Positions 12,600-28,067 of a stretch of DNA of 64,000 nt are shown piece after piece. The DNA is from Trichinella spiralis. Its lineage: Eukaryota; Nematoda; Enoplea; Trichinellida; Trichinellidae. Position 1 is the stretch's first letter, and each line of letters begins with the position of its first letter. Where the stretch lies: the NCBI GenBank assembly GCA_000181795.3, contig CM012955.1, positions 9,872,105-9,936,104 on the forward strand, given 5' to 3'. The notes beneath the pieces are model-generated. The model was given only the letters and a program-made list of their open reading frames with translations, did no database searches and was not told where the DNA came from. A program made the position numbers and the translations under genes.

Positions 12600-15247
12600 A
12601 TTTTTATATTTCCATTTTACATAACAGCCACAAATGGAAAGTTTCTTCTACAAAAACCATACATACAACATATTTGAAAAACATCCCAAATACAATGTAT
12701 AAATCTGCATAAACTAACAAACAACACAAATGAGAAAAGTGAAAAAAAATAATATATGGGTATTCAAATTTTCAAACTGATATCACAACCAGAAATATCA
12801 ACAAACAAATCAATGATTCGATAATGCACAGCTGATTTGAAAAATCTGAACTACCTGGTGATAGGAATTTTCTTGTATACTGAAAATATGAAACAAAAAC
12901 ACAAAATTCACCAGTTACAAAATTCACATGCAAATGGGTAAAAGTGCACAAATGGCACCTGAAACAGTAAAGTAGCGTTAATGGGAAAAAAATACAAATG
13001 ACACAATTCAAATAAGCAGCATAATCGTTAAATAATATTTAAGTGAATCTATTATTCTTCACCCGATTGTAACTTAAATATGAAACACAACAAATAAAAA
13101 AATAAAATTCAGAATTAATAAAAATTTTTATTATACGAAAGAGTGGAGCAGATAGATGGAAGAGAAATAACGCATAATAATTACTGTAAATAATTACAGT
13201 ATAAAACAAAAAATGAAGCACAACGAAAGTAGCTGGCACATTTATTTCTACTTTGTTCTTGCATTTGAAAAGCTTATCAATTTATAAGTTATAATTTATC
13301 TTGATAAAACACCGTAATGTGATAAGCAGTAATATGTAAATGTTTAATTTTCCTTTTACTCGAGTTTGACAAAAAATCATTATATTGGTTGAACTTTTTA
13401 CCACGACATCAAGTTCACTCTTGTCTGAAGGAATTTTTTGAAACTTCTCTTCAAATTGCTGGTGATTGCAATAATTTAAATTTGAAAATAAATTCGCATG
13501 GAAACTTTATGGGCAAATGGAAAATTCATTTTAATAAACTGAATTGAGCACCGTGCGATTGTATACGTTGACCTACTAATGCTTCACTGGAGTTCATGTA
13601 TTCAATGATATGAAGCAACTTACTGAAAAGAAATTATTCTTCGAAGTGGATACCATTATTGACGCTAACTTTATCCGATGAGCAAAATCTACCAATTACC
13701 GCTGCTTCACTTCGATTGTACAAATACAAAATTTGTAAATGTCAAATCATATATGCATGAACAGGCACTGATCTTTTAGTTTTGTTTTCGCAGAACAGCA
13801 CTATTAAAAGCTGAAATTAAGCTGTATTTAATTTTGATTGATCAACGTTTCTGAAGAAACCGTCTCAATTAGAAAAGTTTTCAATAACAGCAGTTGCTAT
13901 GTATCATTAATAAGCTGAAAGCATTCGGCGGTTTACTGCGCAGATTGATTCCGTTGCCAAATCTTATACTTGGAATATTGTTTACAGACAGGGACATGTA
14001 ACACAGACCAATTACCATGCTGATTGTCATTGTCATGAATGATTGCCTTCTTTGTCAGAGATAATAAGCCTCAATACATATATAGCAGTGGACTACCACC
14101 TGCTGGGTGTCCAGGCTTTCGTGATATCTGAAAGTGTTCTTGTTTCAACTTAGTCCGCAATTTTTTCACATCTCAGATGTATCACTTGAAAAGCATCTTC
14201 TTTCAACGTTTTTCCAACGTTGTTCTGTTTCACAACAAATTGCACACTCAGCTGCATCCTAGAAGAATCCGCAGCTGCTGATATTTGCTATTTTATGCAT
14301 CATAATGACTGCTTTTTAAAGCCAACTGGCAGATGTTAGCTTTCTTGTTCACTAAAAAAGAAACCCACATCAGAGAGTCTGCGCTGATAGCATCATTGCA
14401 ATTATATAATTGAAAACATTTATTTGTTCAAAGTTAAACTTATGCAGCCTGAAATTTTCAGCTAACTGGATGCCAGCTTTGCTAAATAGAAAAATCCAAA
14501 ACTTAGTTTGTTTGAAGAAACTTACCTTTTTGCAGTTTTATCTATTTGTTATCTAATTTCTCTGAATTAATCTCAAATAATTATCGCTCAGTTAACAAAA
14601 CTTTGTTCATAAACAAAGAAATAACTAATATGGGATATGAAATCCCTATTCAGAGCAAACAATGGTAAACTTTTTGTTAATACTTTACCCTAAATCTGTA
14701 TTACTTTTTTTGATGGAAATTATATATTCAGTTGTAGTTGTTGCGCAAGTGATTGCAATTGTACGCTCAGCAGCATCGACATTTATGTCAATTTACAAAT
14801 TATTAATAATAAGTTCAAAATTGAAAAAGGAAAATTATTGCATTTTCAAAATGCAAAGATAAGCTGCAATTTTAAGCTAGTAAAAAATATCTATGCAAAA
14901 GATTAAACTAAATCATGTGTTTGTTCACTGAAAGCGATCGTTAAACTACTCTTGTTTGTTCACAAGATGACCTAATATTTGCTGTTGTTTTTACTAAATG
15001 ACGTTTGTGCCAGTTGGAAGAAAGTGTTCTTTTTATAATTTTTTTGTTTTTCAAATAACTTATTTTTTCAAATTAAAAGTAAAATTTTAAATAATGTTAT
15101 TTCTAAATAATTAATTGTCTACTTTTTTAATCAATAAAAACTTTAAAGTTGTTGTTATTATTTTCTTACTGTATATTACAGTATGTTTCATGCATATCAC
15201 TTTAATATATCATTTGCTTAGTTCCTCATTGTGGTGCCGTTGTCAGA
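12600..15247. other. intergenic DNA between divergent CTDNEP1 and basigin-like genes
   Basis: About 2.6 kb that must hold both promoters. No exon could be supported. The part from about 13400 to 15000 has fewer homopolymer runs than typical spacer DNA here and carries five copies of TTGTTCA between 14345 and 14962. An imperfect inverted repeat (CTTTGTT...AACAAAG) lies near 14601-14618. No known repeat family is recognised. Confidence 0.45.
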
Positions 15248-16698
15248 ATGCAAGCAATTTATTTGTTATTTTTTTCCCTGTTTCTTTCATTTTCACACGG
15301 TAGGTTATTGTATATTTGGGTGTTTATAATTTGTTCTGTCAATTATAATCTAATAGGTTTTGCCGTGTTTGAAATAAGCGGAACCATCGACGTTTTCAAA
15401 AACAACGCAGTCTATGCGCATTATGGCCAAGAAGTGTCCCTTTTCTGTACGCCGAAGATTTCTCTGAGCTCTAATGAAAAACGCTTCGTGCAATGGACGA
15501 TGAACAGTGTGAACATATGCGAAAGCTCTCAAGGTGTGGTCGGCGTCTGCTACTGGCGTAAGCATGATGGTGTGGAATCTTTTGCCGTGAAATTGAAAGC
15601 TGAAAAACCCATGAAACTGAGTTGCATATACAATCGGATGGGCCATGACGACTGGGACAACGCCACTGTTCAAATTTTCACCGGAGGCGGTAATGGAATT
15701 TATCATACTTTTCAGTCTGGCCGTGTTTGATTCTTTTTTTTTTCTTCAATGGACTTCTAGACGGTAACCCTGTTCGAGTTTCTCCCAGCTATGTGGATTT
15801 CAACGAAAGCGACACTACAATCGAACTTGCTTGTTCGACGAATATTTCAGCTGGTGGTTTTTTATGGTACCACAACAATGAACTTCTCAGACCATCGGAT
15901 AAAGTATTGAATATTAAACAATTTTATTTGTTATAAATTATAAATTCTAATTTCTTTATTAGGTACTTATTTTTACAAATGGAAGTCTAATTTTGTCTAA
16001 ACCTACGTCGAAAGAAACTGGAATTTATGCGTGTATAGCGAAAAACTGGTCTGTCGGTGGGTTTGTGGAAGTTCGAGGTAGGATGAGTTTTGAATCGTTC
16101 GATTGCTTTTTGCAGTCTTATATTTTTGTGTTCCACTCAGGCAAGGCAACAATATCCGACAAACATCAAGTGAGTAAAAACATGCTGTATGGTGAAACGG
16201 CTGAGCTCAGCTGTCCAGTATACGGCTATCCGATGCCGAACATCGTATGGAAACGTGAAAATGAGGATTTGAGTAAAAGAATAAAGAATTCAATTGCTTA
16301 GTTGTCGATTACAAATTCAACATCCGGATGCTTGTAGCAAATGATTCTGGACGTATACATTTCGAAAGCTGCAACGGCATTGCCAACGGTACGCTAATAA
16401 TCCGAGACGCCACGTACGACGATCGTGCTTCGTATACGTGCGTTGCGACCAATGAATTTGGAAGTGACAATTTCACCGTTTTGATTCGAGTGAAAGGTAT
16501 TTTTATTTGTTGTGCTAATTTTTTTTTATTTTTTATTAATTTGACCCTGATTTTTCTTTTTCAGACAAATTGGCCGCTCTTTGGCCATTTTTAGGTATCG
16601 TTACAGAGGTGGTCATTTTAATGATTGCCATTTTTATTTTCGAAAAACGACGAACAAAGCATGAAGAGCTTGAATTGAAAGAAACCAGAGAACAGTAA
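15248..16698 (+). CDS. BSG: basigin/neuroplastin-type immunoglobulin receptor
   Basis: Single-pass cell-surface glycoprotein; relatives escort monocarboxylate transporters and Ca pumps to the membrane and act in adhesion (family knowledge). Exons: 15248-15299, 15357-15689, 15761-15903, 15963-16077, 16141-16272, 16302-16496, 16565-16698; 367 residues. A signal peptide (MQAIYLLFFSLFLSFSHG) is followed by an atypical first Ig-like domain (to about residue 125). Ig2 contains LACSTN...LWYHNN...GIYACIA and Ig3 contains LSCPVYGYP...IVWKRE...SYTCVATNEFG. The membrane segment is diagnostic: LAALWPFLGIVTEV is almost identical to basigin (ALWPFLGIVAEV), with the buried Glu, followed by EKRRTKHEE. Several NxS/T sites lie in the ectodomain. 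The TAA stop overlaps a perfect-looking donor (CA/GTAAGA), so a longer spliced tail cannot be excluded. It is convergent with PRPF4B. Whether it is nearer to basigin or neuroplastin is open. Confidence 0.86.
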
Positions 16699-19600
16699 GA
16701 ATTAAAAGTTGTTGTTGTTGTTGTTTTTTAAATTTTACTTTTTACAATTCATTGTGATTCAGTTGATTTTTATAATATTTTAATTTTGGTGTAAAAGAAA
16801 AATAGAAAATAATAATAATAATTATTATTATTGGGGAATGTTAGCGTAGTAATAATTAAGATTTGCATCGAATGGCGTGTGATGTTTGTTGAAATGCATG
16901 CTTGTTGCTCTTGGTTGACGAATGTTTCGCTTCACATTATTCAGCGAAAGAAATGAATGATTTTCAATTTCATTTCAACTTCGTATTCACGAATTCACTG
17001 CTGATCAAAATGGCGAAAGTAATATTTCTAACATTTTGAAGCATTCAAAATGTTCCAGTTAATGTTATCATTAACGGCATATGCAATGTTGAGTTGTTTT
17101 TCTTTTCAACATCTTTTTCTCATTATTTAGGAAAATAAAATTGACTTTTCGATAGCTTCTTCATTTTGTTTCGGGTTTTAATAGAATTGATTTGGGAAAC
17201 GTTAGATGTTGAGGTTTTTTTGTTTCTAGCTTGAAATTTATTCGGTCAGTTTCGGTTTTAGAAAATTGAAATTCAAAATATATTGGTCGCAACGGATACA
17301 TTTTGCAATTTATATATTGATATAGTTCTTGGTGATGTGTGTTATGCTTATTGAATGAGCGAAGCAATTTTTAAGCGGAATTTTGTCAGCTGTTGTTAAG
17401 AGATGTTGGTTTGAATTCAATCTTAGAATCTGCGGCAGATTATTGATTGCTTGCTGAAGTTTGTTTTGAGTATGTTTAATGAAAAATAATATTGTAAATT
17501 CTATTTCATCGTTATTATTAATATATGAATTTTTTGAATGAATTCGAAAATGGTGAAGTTCAGTGTATTTGCAATTTGTATGATAATTTGCAAAAAAAAA
17601 ACAAGGAATTTTTTCAAAATTTCCATCGTAAATTATTAATTAGATGAAAATTGTTCGAGTCGATCGTGAAATGGTTGTACTGTGAAATTATTGGGTTGTG
17701 TGGAAGTTTTTGAATCGTTTTCTGTCGTGTGTTATCATCATCTTGTTTGTCGACGCTCGAATGATTCATTTCGTGCAGCAGCAGTATGATTAGCATCATC
17801 AATTGAAAGTATTGTCATCTATTTGCCAGTTTAGCATTCACAAATTTCACTCGAAGCATGCATGATATATAGAAGCAACATTTACTGAATTTCCATTTGG
17901 AAAATGAGTAATTTCGTTTCCATTTCATTCGTGAGTGAAATGTCAATTCTCCGCTTTGAAAATTAGTGGTTTCATTTTAAAAAAATGAAATGAACATCCA
18001 GCTGGAAAAATTGAATTGCACTTTCCACGATTGTTGAAATATATTGTCGGTTGAAGATGGTTTTTATTTTATCCATTAGCGGCTTTATGTCTTCATAGCA
18101 CGGTGATTCACTTATGACAAGTTTCCGGGATGGATTTGTTCTTTCATTTTTTTTGCTGCTTCTGCTGCTGTTCTTGTTCGTCTAATTTGTTCAGTTGCAC
18201 TTTCGCAAACAACCACTGATGATGATAAAGGAGACAAGCAGTGGCGGTTGAAATTGACAATTTCGTCGCTTTGCTTGTATTTAAATGAATACTTCTGATT
18301 TACTTTTCTGATCAATTGATCGATCGTTATCTTCAACCGCCGCGAGAGTAGGACGTCATGAGCAATTTCTCAAACGCCTTTTATAACGATCAATCACCAA
18401 CCCATTCTCGTCTTTCACTGATGACAGTTTTCCGATTTTCAGGTACAATTTTTCAAGGACCGTTTGGTTTTTTTTTTCTAAAAATTTTCTTTCCTTCCTT
18501 AATTATCATTTATCATTGTCAAATATAATTAAGCAAAAAATGACAGTATGCTTTTTTTGAATGTGGATTGTAAACTGTATTTGAACTGGATTGTTGAAAT
18601 TTAGTTTTTATTACAAAACTGGAAATTTAATTTCTTCCAAATTGATCAGTTGTTGTCGTCTTGTTGTGTTATTTCTTTTCAATAACATTCTGCGTAAATG
18701 GATTTGAAAATCAGGATTTTAATTTTATTTTGTTTGTTTGGTTGGTTGTTTATTTTGTTTAACAAGCATTGAGTATGTTAAATTTGTTAATAATTAATCT
18801 GTGATCATATTGTAAGGCCGATTGTGAAGTGTTGGAAATATGCAATTGAATGATTAATGAAATTTGTATATGTATATAATTTCGATGATTATATTATTTT
18901 TTTTAATTCGTGTTATATTTAATGAATTTGTTTTAGAAAAATGACCCTGACGGCACCGAATAACAATGAAAAAGAATTGCGGCAGAGGAAGTCGTAGCCG
19001 ACAGTGTGCGCGTGAGATCGATAAGTATTCTGCGTATACTTTTTTTTCTTGTCTTTCAACATAAAAAAATAATAATAAATCCATTTCCAATGGTGATAGA
19101 GAATTTCACATTTGAATTTGTCCAAAGTTTTGGGTCCGATTGTTAAACGTTTAGCGTCGTCACCACTTAAAATTTTCACCCATAATAATAATAATAATAA
19201 TTGTATATAATAATTGTTCCTCTGAGGCCGGTGTTTTTCTTTTTCCTCTTCTGTCTTTTGCAACAACATCATCTTCAATGTGTGCTCTGTTTACAATATT
19301 TAAAAAAAAACATCCTGCTTTTCGTGTCTACCCTCCGCCCCTCCCCCTGCCCCCAATTGTGTGTAGTTGAACATGTTACATGAGAATATATATATTTTTT
19401 TTACTGCTCTAACTTTGCAGTGGTTGCATTATTGTTGTCCAAATGCAGCCGCTGATAGCTGCTAGCAGTGTTTGCGATTTGTCTGTTTTTTTCACTTTTT
19501 ATCAGTGTCGCTTATTGTGTTTCTTTCCGTTCTCTAAATGCCACTGTGTTTGAGCATTATTAATGGCACATTTTGTATGCTGATAAAATACCTACGCCAC

Positions 19601-20388
19601 AGTGAACATTCAATTTCAGCCAATCTCGGCGGTGGTACATTTCAAACGATTCGATTTATTTATTTTCTTTTTTATTAGATAAAAATAAATAAAAAATCTT
19701 CATTAGTATCGATTGATTTTGTTTTTGAATATTTAATTTATTAGTTGTTTTCTGAAAACAAATTCCGAAACAATTTCATTCACCAGCATCGATGGTTTCA
19801 CTTCCTTCAACTTGGGTATACTGTATGTATTTTTTGAACATTCAGTTTTTCATTTCAAAAGCACTGAAAGTAAATTGTTATTGATTTTTTTACATTTTAT
19901 TGCTTTGCAATGATAGAATGAACATTTTATACGCAGATCCACCTTCCAAGAATTACTAACAAATAATTCAACCGATGACCACGTCGGTCTTCATCATTTG
20001 CAACTATAAATGAAAAGCGCCAAGTTTCGCTTATTGGTTGGTGGTTCATAACTGTTGTCTTACTGTTTGCTACACCCAATGCTGAAACAGAATTAAAATT
20101 GTTCTCCAAAAATTGCATTCAATAAAAAATAAAACAACTTTACGAACATATTATTTATTATACATTGTATTAACTAAAAATTGCACTACGAGACTAAAGA
20201 AGTTTCCAAAACGCTTTGCCACAATAACAAATTTTATGTTGAAACATTTCTGCATTACATACATATATATATAGAGAGAGAGAGAGGATTAAACCAAAAA
20301 TTTCACATAAAACTGTGACGAAAGTAGCTCCCAATTATAACGACAGGAGCTTGCTTTTCGTACAACCTTAACCTTTAACACGCTTTTA
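16699..20388. other. intergenic DNA between convergent basigin-like and PRPF4B genes
   Basis: About 3.7 kb, mostly AT-rich with TAA and T runs. It holds 3' regions: an AATAAA at 17134 on the + strand, and an AATAAA for PRPF4B read on the - strand at 20154-20159. A block at about 18110-18450 is clearly GC-richer, has a coding look on both strands (minus frame 18112-18336) and carries GACGTCA, but no gene could be built. Smaller GC-richer patches lie near 18940-19030 and 19420-19640. A GTTCGAGTC string at 17653 is not part of a tRNA. Confidence 0.45.
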
Positions 20389-24182
<3,794 letters not shown>

Positions 24183-25434
24183 ATTCTACTTCCAAATTCC
24201 AAATAATAAAGGAAAAAATGTTTGTGCTAGGTACTGTACTAAATCTGATAATCATGTAGGAATATTTATTTTTTCAAATTATACATAGAAAATGTTTTAA
24301 TTAATTGATTTTAATGAATAAGGTTAATTTTTATGTCTAAAATCCATTTTAGATAATTTACAATTGAAACAAGTAGTGCTTGACAATTTCAGGCGTGACC
24401 AGATTTTAAATGCAAATGTTCAAAATAATAGAAAAATTCTTGAAAATTAATTGAGTTAATAACAGCAAAAATAGCAATAATTTTAGCAGGCATTTAATCA
24501 TTGATATGGTTACTGTATTACTATAAAAAATAATAAATCTTTTACTAAATGTGATCACGATAACCCGTTACAGTAATTCTGTTAGCATTGTAGTTGCATT
24601 TGTACACAGATGCGTTGCATAATTTAGGTACTTTTTTTCCACTCAATAATTAGGTGTTCAAAATGGAATGAAGCTATTTATAATTTATGATAAAATGAAA
24701 TGTTAAGTAAGCAAGTGAGCTGTAGTTTCAACTTTTGTAACGCGTCTTACGCTGGCGTAACTTTCTGTGATCCAGTCGACTGCATATCTTTTATCTCAAC
24801 GTATTATCTTGCCTAGAGTCGCTGGTTTCCGAAGAAATGATAGTCTTACAGCAACTCATTTACCTTTCGCCATTTACATTTACATCTCATCCGCCTCATT
24901 TAGTCACTTTTATCCATGCTTATATTTGCATTGTTAATATCTGCAGCATTCTCATGAACAACGTGCCACTGAACTTAACAGCAGAAACATTGCCGATAGG
25001 CAATTGTTTTCGAAAATGGTGTAACTTTACTGAAAGATCGCAGTATATTAATCTTATGAATTAGACACTTTTAAAGAAACGTTTTTCTGTGTTCAGCTCA
25101 TTCTTTTCAAATTGCTCCTCAACTGAAATGATTGCATTTTTGTTTAGACGTTGCTCTTTGTAAGTTTGAAGTACTGACAATGAGATTTGCCAAATAATTA
25201 GTGTATTATTTTTTTTGTTACATTTAACTTAAGATTAGAGAAATATTACAATTGAAAAAAGTAAAATTTAAAATTTAATGTAGAAAAATAAAAAAAAATT
25301 TTTTTAATTTAATTTCAGCTTTAAAATTTATTTTATTATAAATAAATTGAATTAGTCACGTGTACGGTAATTAGTCTGAAGATCAAAAAATGAAAAAGTA
25401 TTAGAGCGGGAAAAAACGCCAGGCTGGCAGTCTA

Positions 25435-25446
25435 TGACCTTGACCT
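25435..25446 (-). promoter_or_regulatory. tandem nuclear-receptor half-sites (DR0)
   Basis: Read on the minus strand this is AGGTCAAGGTCA: two AGGTCA half-sites without spacer. It contains the extended site TCAAGGTCA used by monomeric receptors of the FTZ-F1/SF-1 and ERR type (established motif). It lies in a GC-richer island upstream of the DPP gene. That it works here is inference from the motif alone. Confidence 0.3.
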
Positions 25447-26629
25447 CCGCCTGCGCGTGTGCGTTCAACGCATCTCTGCTTTGTAGCTATTATTTACTCT
25501 GGTTATTCGAAATAAAGTCATGTAATCAGTGTTGGCATCTTGATTAGCTGATAGCTAATGCGCAGCAAGCGCCCAGCAACGGGCACTGAATTGTACGAAT
25601 TGGTCGAACAAGCCGACGCGTTACAGCAGTAATTTTTTTTTAATTTATGTTGTTTTAATATTCATTGTGGTCAGTAAAATGATCAAACTAGTCGTTCTTT
25701 TGAAATTGTGAAATATTCAAGAAATCAAGAGGCGATTTATTTAATGATGAACGTTTTATATAAAATTTCTTATTTGATTATGATCATTTTTATTGTACAC
25801 TTCTTTGAATGTTTCCATTTTTATAATAGTAGTTTAGGCTGATTAATTACTCTTCAGCATCGTGAAAGTTTTGATTATATGAAAGTATTTTCAAATTTGA
25901 AATGTTGTGCAGTTGACTTCATTTCAGTATTTTTTTCAAAAATTTCTTCAAATAATGCATTACAGACTTGTCAACTGCTTAGCTGTAAACGATCTCGAGT
26001 AATATTTTATTATTTGCGTTTAAAAATTTCAGTGTAGAATTTTTCAAAATTTCAATTCCCATATATAAAACTGTTGAATACGGAAAACCGCTTTTGTCTA
26101 TAACGTGATGTGATAATTTTTTATTGAAAAAATGTTACTTGATTTTTTCAATATTATAGTTGATGATTTTTTATGACGTTGGCTTCAGAGAATGCTTCGT
26201 AAATTATATTTTGTAAGTATTTTTGAAAATTTTCAATTATCGAAAGAATTGCATTTGTTCTATTTGGTACGTGAAACAGTATAATTTCAAAGTTTGCAAT
26301 TCTTTCGGCTCTTCATTTTCTTAAAATTTTCCCAATGCATGTATTAATTTTTTTTTCGTTGATTATTTTTGAATTTTGAATTGCACAACGTATTTGAATA
26401 GGAAATAATGCCCATTTTTTAAATCATTTAGTTCCGCTTCTGAGCAAAAGACTTGAAAAGGTGAGCTTATACAGTGAATGTCATTTTCAATACAATAAAT
26501 ATGAAGTAAAAAATTGAAATTGTTCATTTTTTCCTCTCAGCATTATGAACAATCATTTACACGTTATTCATTTTGAAGCGTTTATTTGTGCACTAACTGT
26601 AATCAAGTCGACTGGGTTGTTTGCGTTTT

Positions 26630-26862
26630 CTAGAGCGTAACTTTATGCAAATTTTTTTTTCCAATCTGATAACTTTGCAGTTTCGTTTGGTGGTGTTTTC
26701 TTCTTTTACCACAAGACTGCAGTAATGATGGTTTGCTTGAATTTTGCTAGAGCGTAACTTTATGCAAATTTTTTTTCCATTCTGATAACGTTGCAGTTTC
26801 GTTCGGTGGTGTTTTTTTTTCTTTTACTACAAGACTGCAGTAATGATAGTTTGCTTGAATTT
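26630..26862. repeat. 117-base tandem duplication
   Basis: Two head-to-tail copies, 26630-26746 and 26747-26862. Both begin CTAGAGCGTAACTTTATGC and both run to GTTTGCTTGAATTT. They differ by a few substitutions and by T-run length, so the duplication is fairly recent. No coding frame runs through it. It lies about 1.1 kb upstream of the first DPP coding exon. Confidence 0.9.
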
Positions 26863-27946
26863 GATTGTTTTTTTTCTTTTCACGGATTTAAATATAAAGT
26901 GAAGTAAATATTTTATTTTTGTTTTAGCTGAAGAATATGCTTTTCCATTCAGACTGTCGAAGGCAATTAGCAAAGGCAACCCGCTTGATGGAATGGTTGA
27001 AGTAATGTGTTCAAGAATGTAAGATGGAAATTTGAACTTGAGATATTTAACCCTTTCTGATTTTCAATTTATATTAATTGTTTTGTAGCTTAATAATTTT
27101 CTAAACCCAATTTAATTTAGTCTAATTGGGCAAAAAACGATGATGAATATAAAAATGGAGGAAAAAGAATTTTGATACGTTTGAATGAATATTTGGAAAA
27201 TTATCTTTCGTTCTAAGCTGTTGCTTGTGCATAAACCACTGCTATGGGAATTCTTTGCCAGAAAATGTGTAGTGAATTGTAAAATGAAAAGAAAAAACTG
27301 AAGGATCGAAAAAAAAGTGTACGCCAAAATTCCGGTGCAGCAGTTGTTATGCGAATAGTAGGTCGTACATTATGATGATGAGTTAAATGGATTATTTTCA
27401 GATATGCAACAGTGACAATTGTCATTGGAAGCCATTCCCAAGATTGTCTTCATATTGTATATATTTTTTTTTCTACACATCTATAAGATCTCCATGATCG
27501 GTAAGTGCAGGTTTTTGTGCACAATAAATTATTTTTAATTTTTACATTTTTAGATGATTTTTGTTTGATTATTAATGGAAAAGAGTTTTGTGCAACTTTT
27601 GAAAGAGATATCATCTTTTGCTGTTTGGAATGATTGGAGAAAGTATGAAGTGAGCAAAGAGAAATAAATAGTATTATTACTAATCATCTATATCAGACTG
27701 CCGCCGAGACAAATGGTATTTAAATTTGAAAGCTCATCAGGAGAAGAGCATTTGTTTGAAAATTGCCCTGATTTGTGGAAATCAATTTTTTGCATCCAAT
27801 AAATGCGACGAACAAATAATGAGTGACCGTAATGTGTCAGTTTAATGATCCAAGCAGATCAGGATGCTGATTTTCAGCGTTTCAGTAAGTGCCGCCATCT
27901 CATCAACAACATTTTTATTGTTTTTCGCTTTTGTTTTTCCACTCAG

Positions 27947-28067
27947 CCATTTGCCGACCGCCACCATGGCCGTGTCCACTGTCAATTATATGCAGTACGA
28001 CAGCTCTCCCGATGTTTGGAACTTCGACGATCAGGAAAAAGAATTAAGCGATGTGCAACTTATGGCG
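27947..28067 (+). other. DPP gene, alternative first coding exon A
   Basis: A CCACTCAG acceptor ends at 27946, so a non-coding leader exon lies upstream. ATG at 27966 sits in an ideal start context (CCGCCACCATGG, 27958-27969). The 34 codons are acidic (SSPDVWNFDDQEKELSDVQLMA) and end in phase 0 at a GTAAGA donor, in frame with the common exon at 41380. It gives a 47-residue cytoplasmic tail before the membrane helix. Confidence 0.8.

Larger units (their letters stand above)
24183..27946. other. intergenic DNA between divergent PRPF4B and DPP genes
   Basis: Must hold the PRPF4B promoter at the left and a DPP promoter with 5' leader at the right. A GC-richer island spans about 25400-25630 and includes a direct nuclear-receptor half-site pair. 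A 117-base unit is repeated in tandem at 26630-26862. A 75-codon + strand frame at 24837-25064 has no recognisable similarity. Just before the DPP start a leader exon probably ends at 27884 (TTTCA/GTAAGT), followed by a 62-base intron to 27946. Confidence 0.5.

Noticed and set aside
12772-13239. Minus-strand hydrophobic frames upstream of CTDNEP1
   Set aside because: Phe/Leu-rich products of A/T runs; they neither splice into CTDNEP1 nor match a family.
17653-17661. GTTCGAGTC resembling a tRNA B box
   Set aside because: No matching A box or cloverleaf around it.
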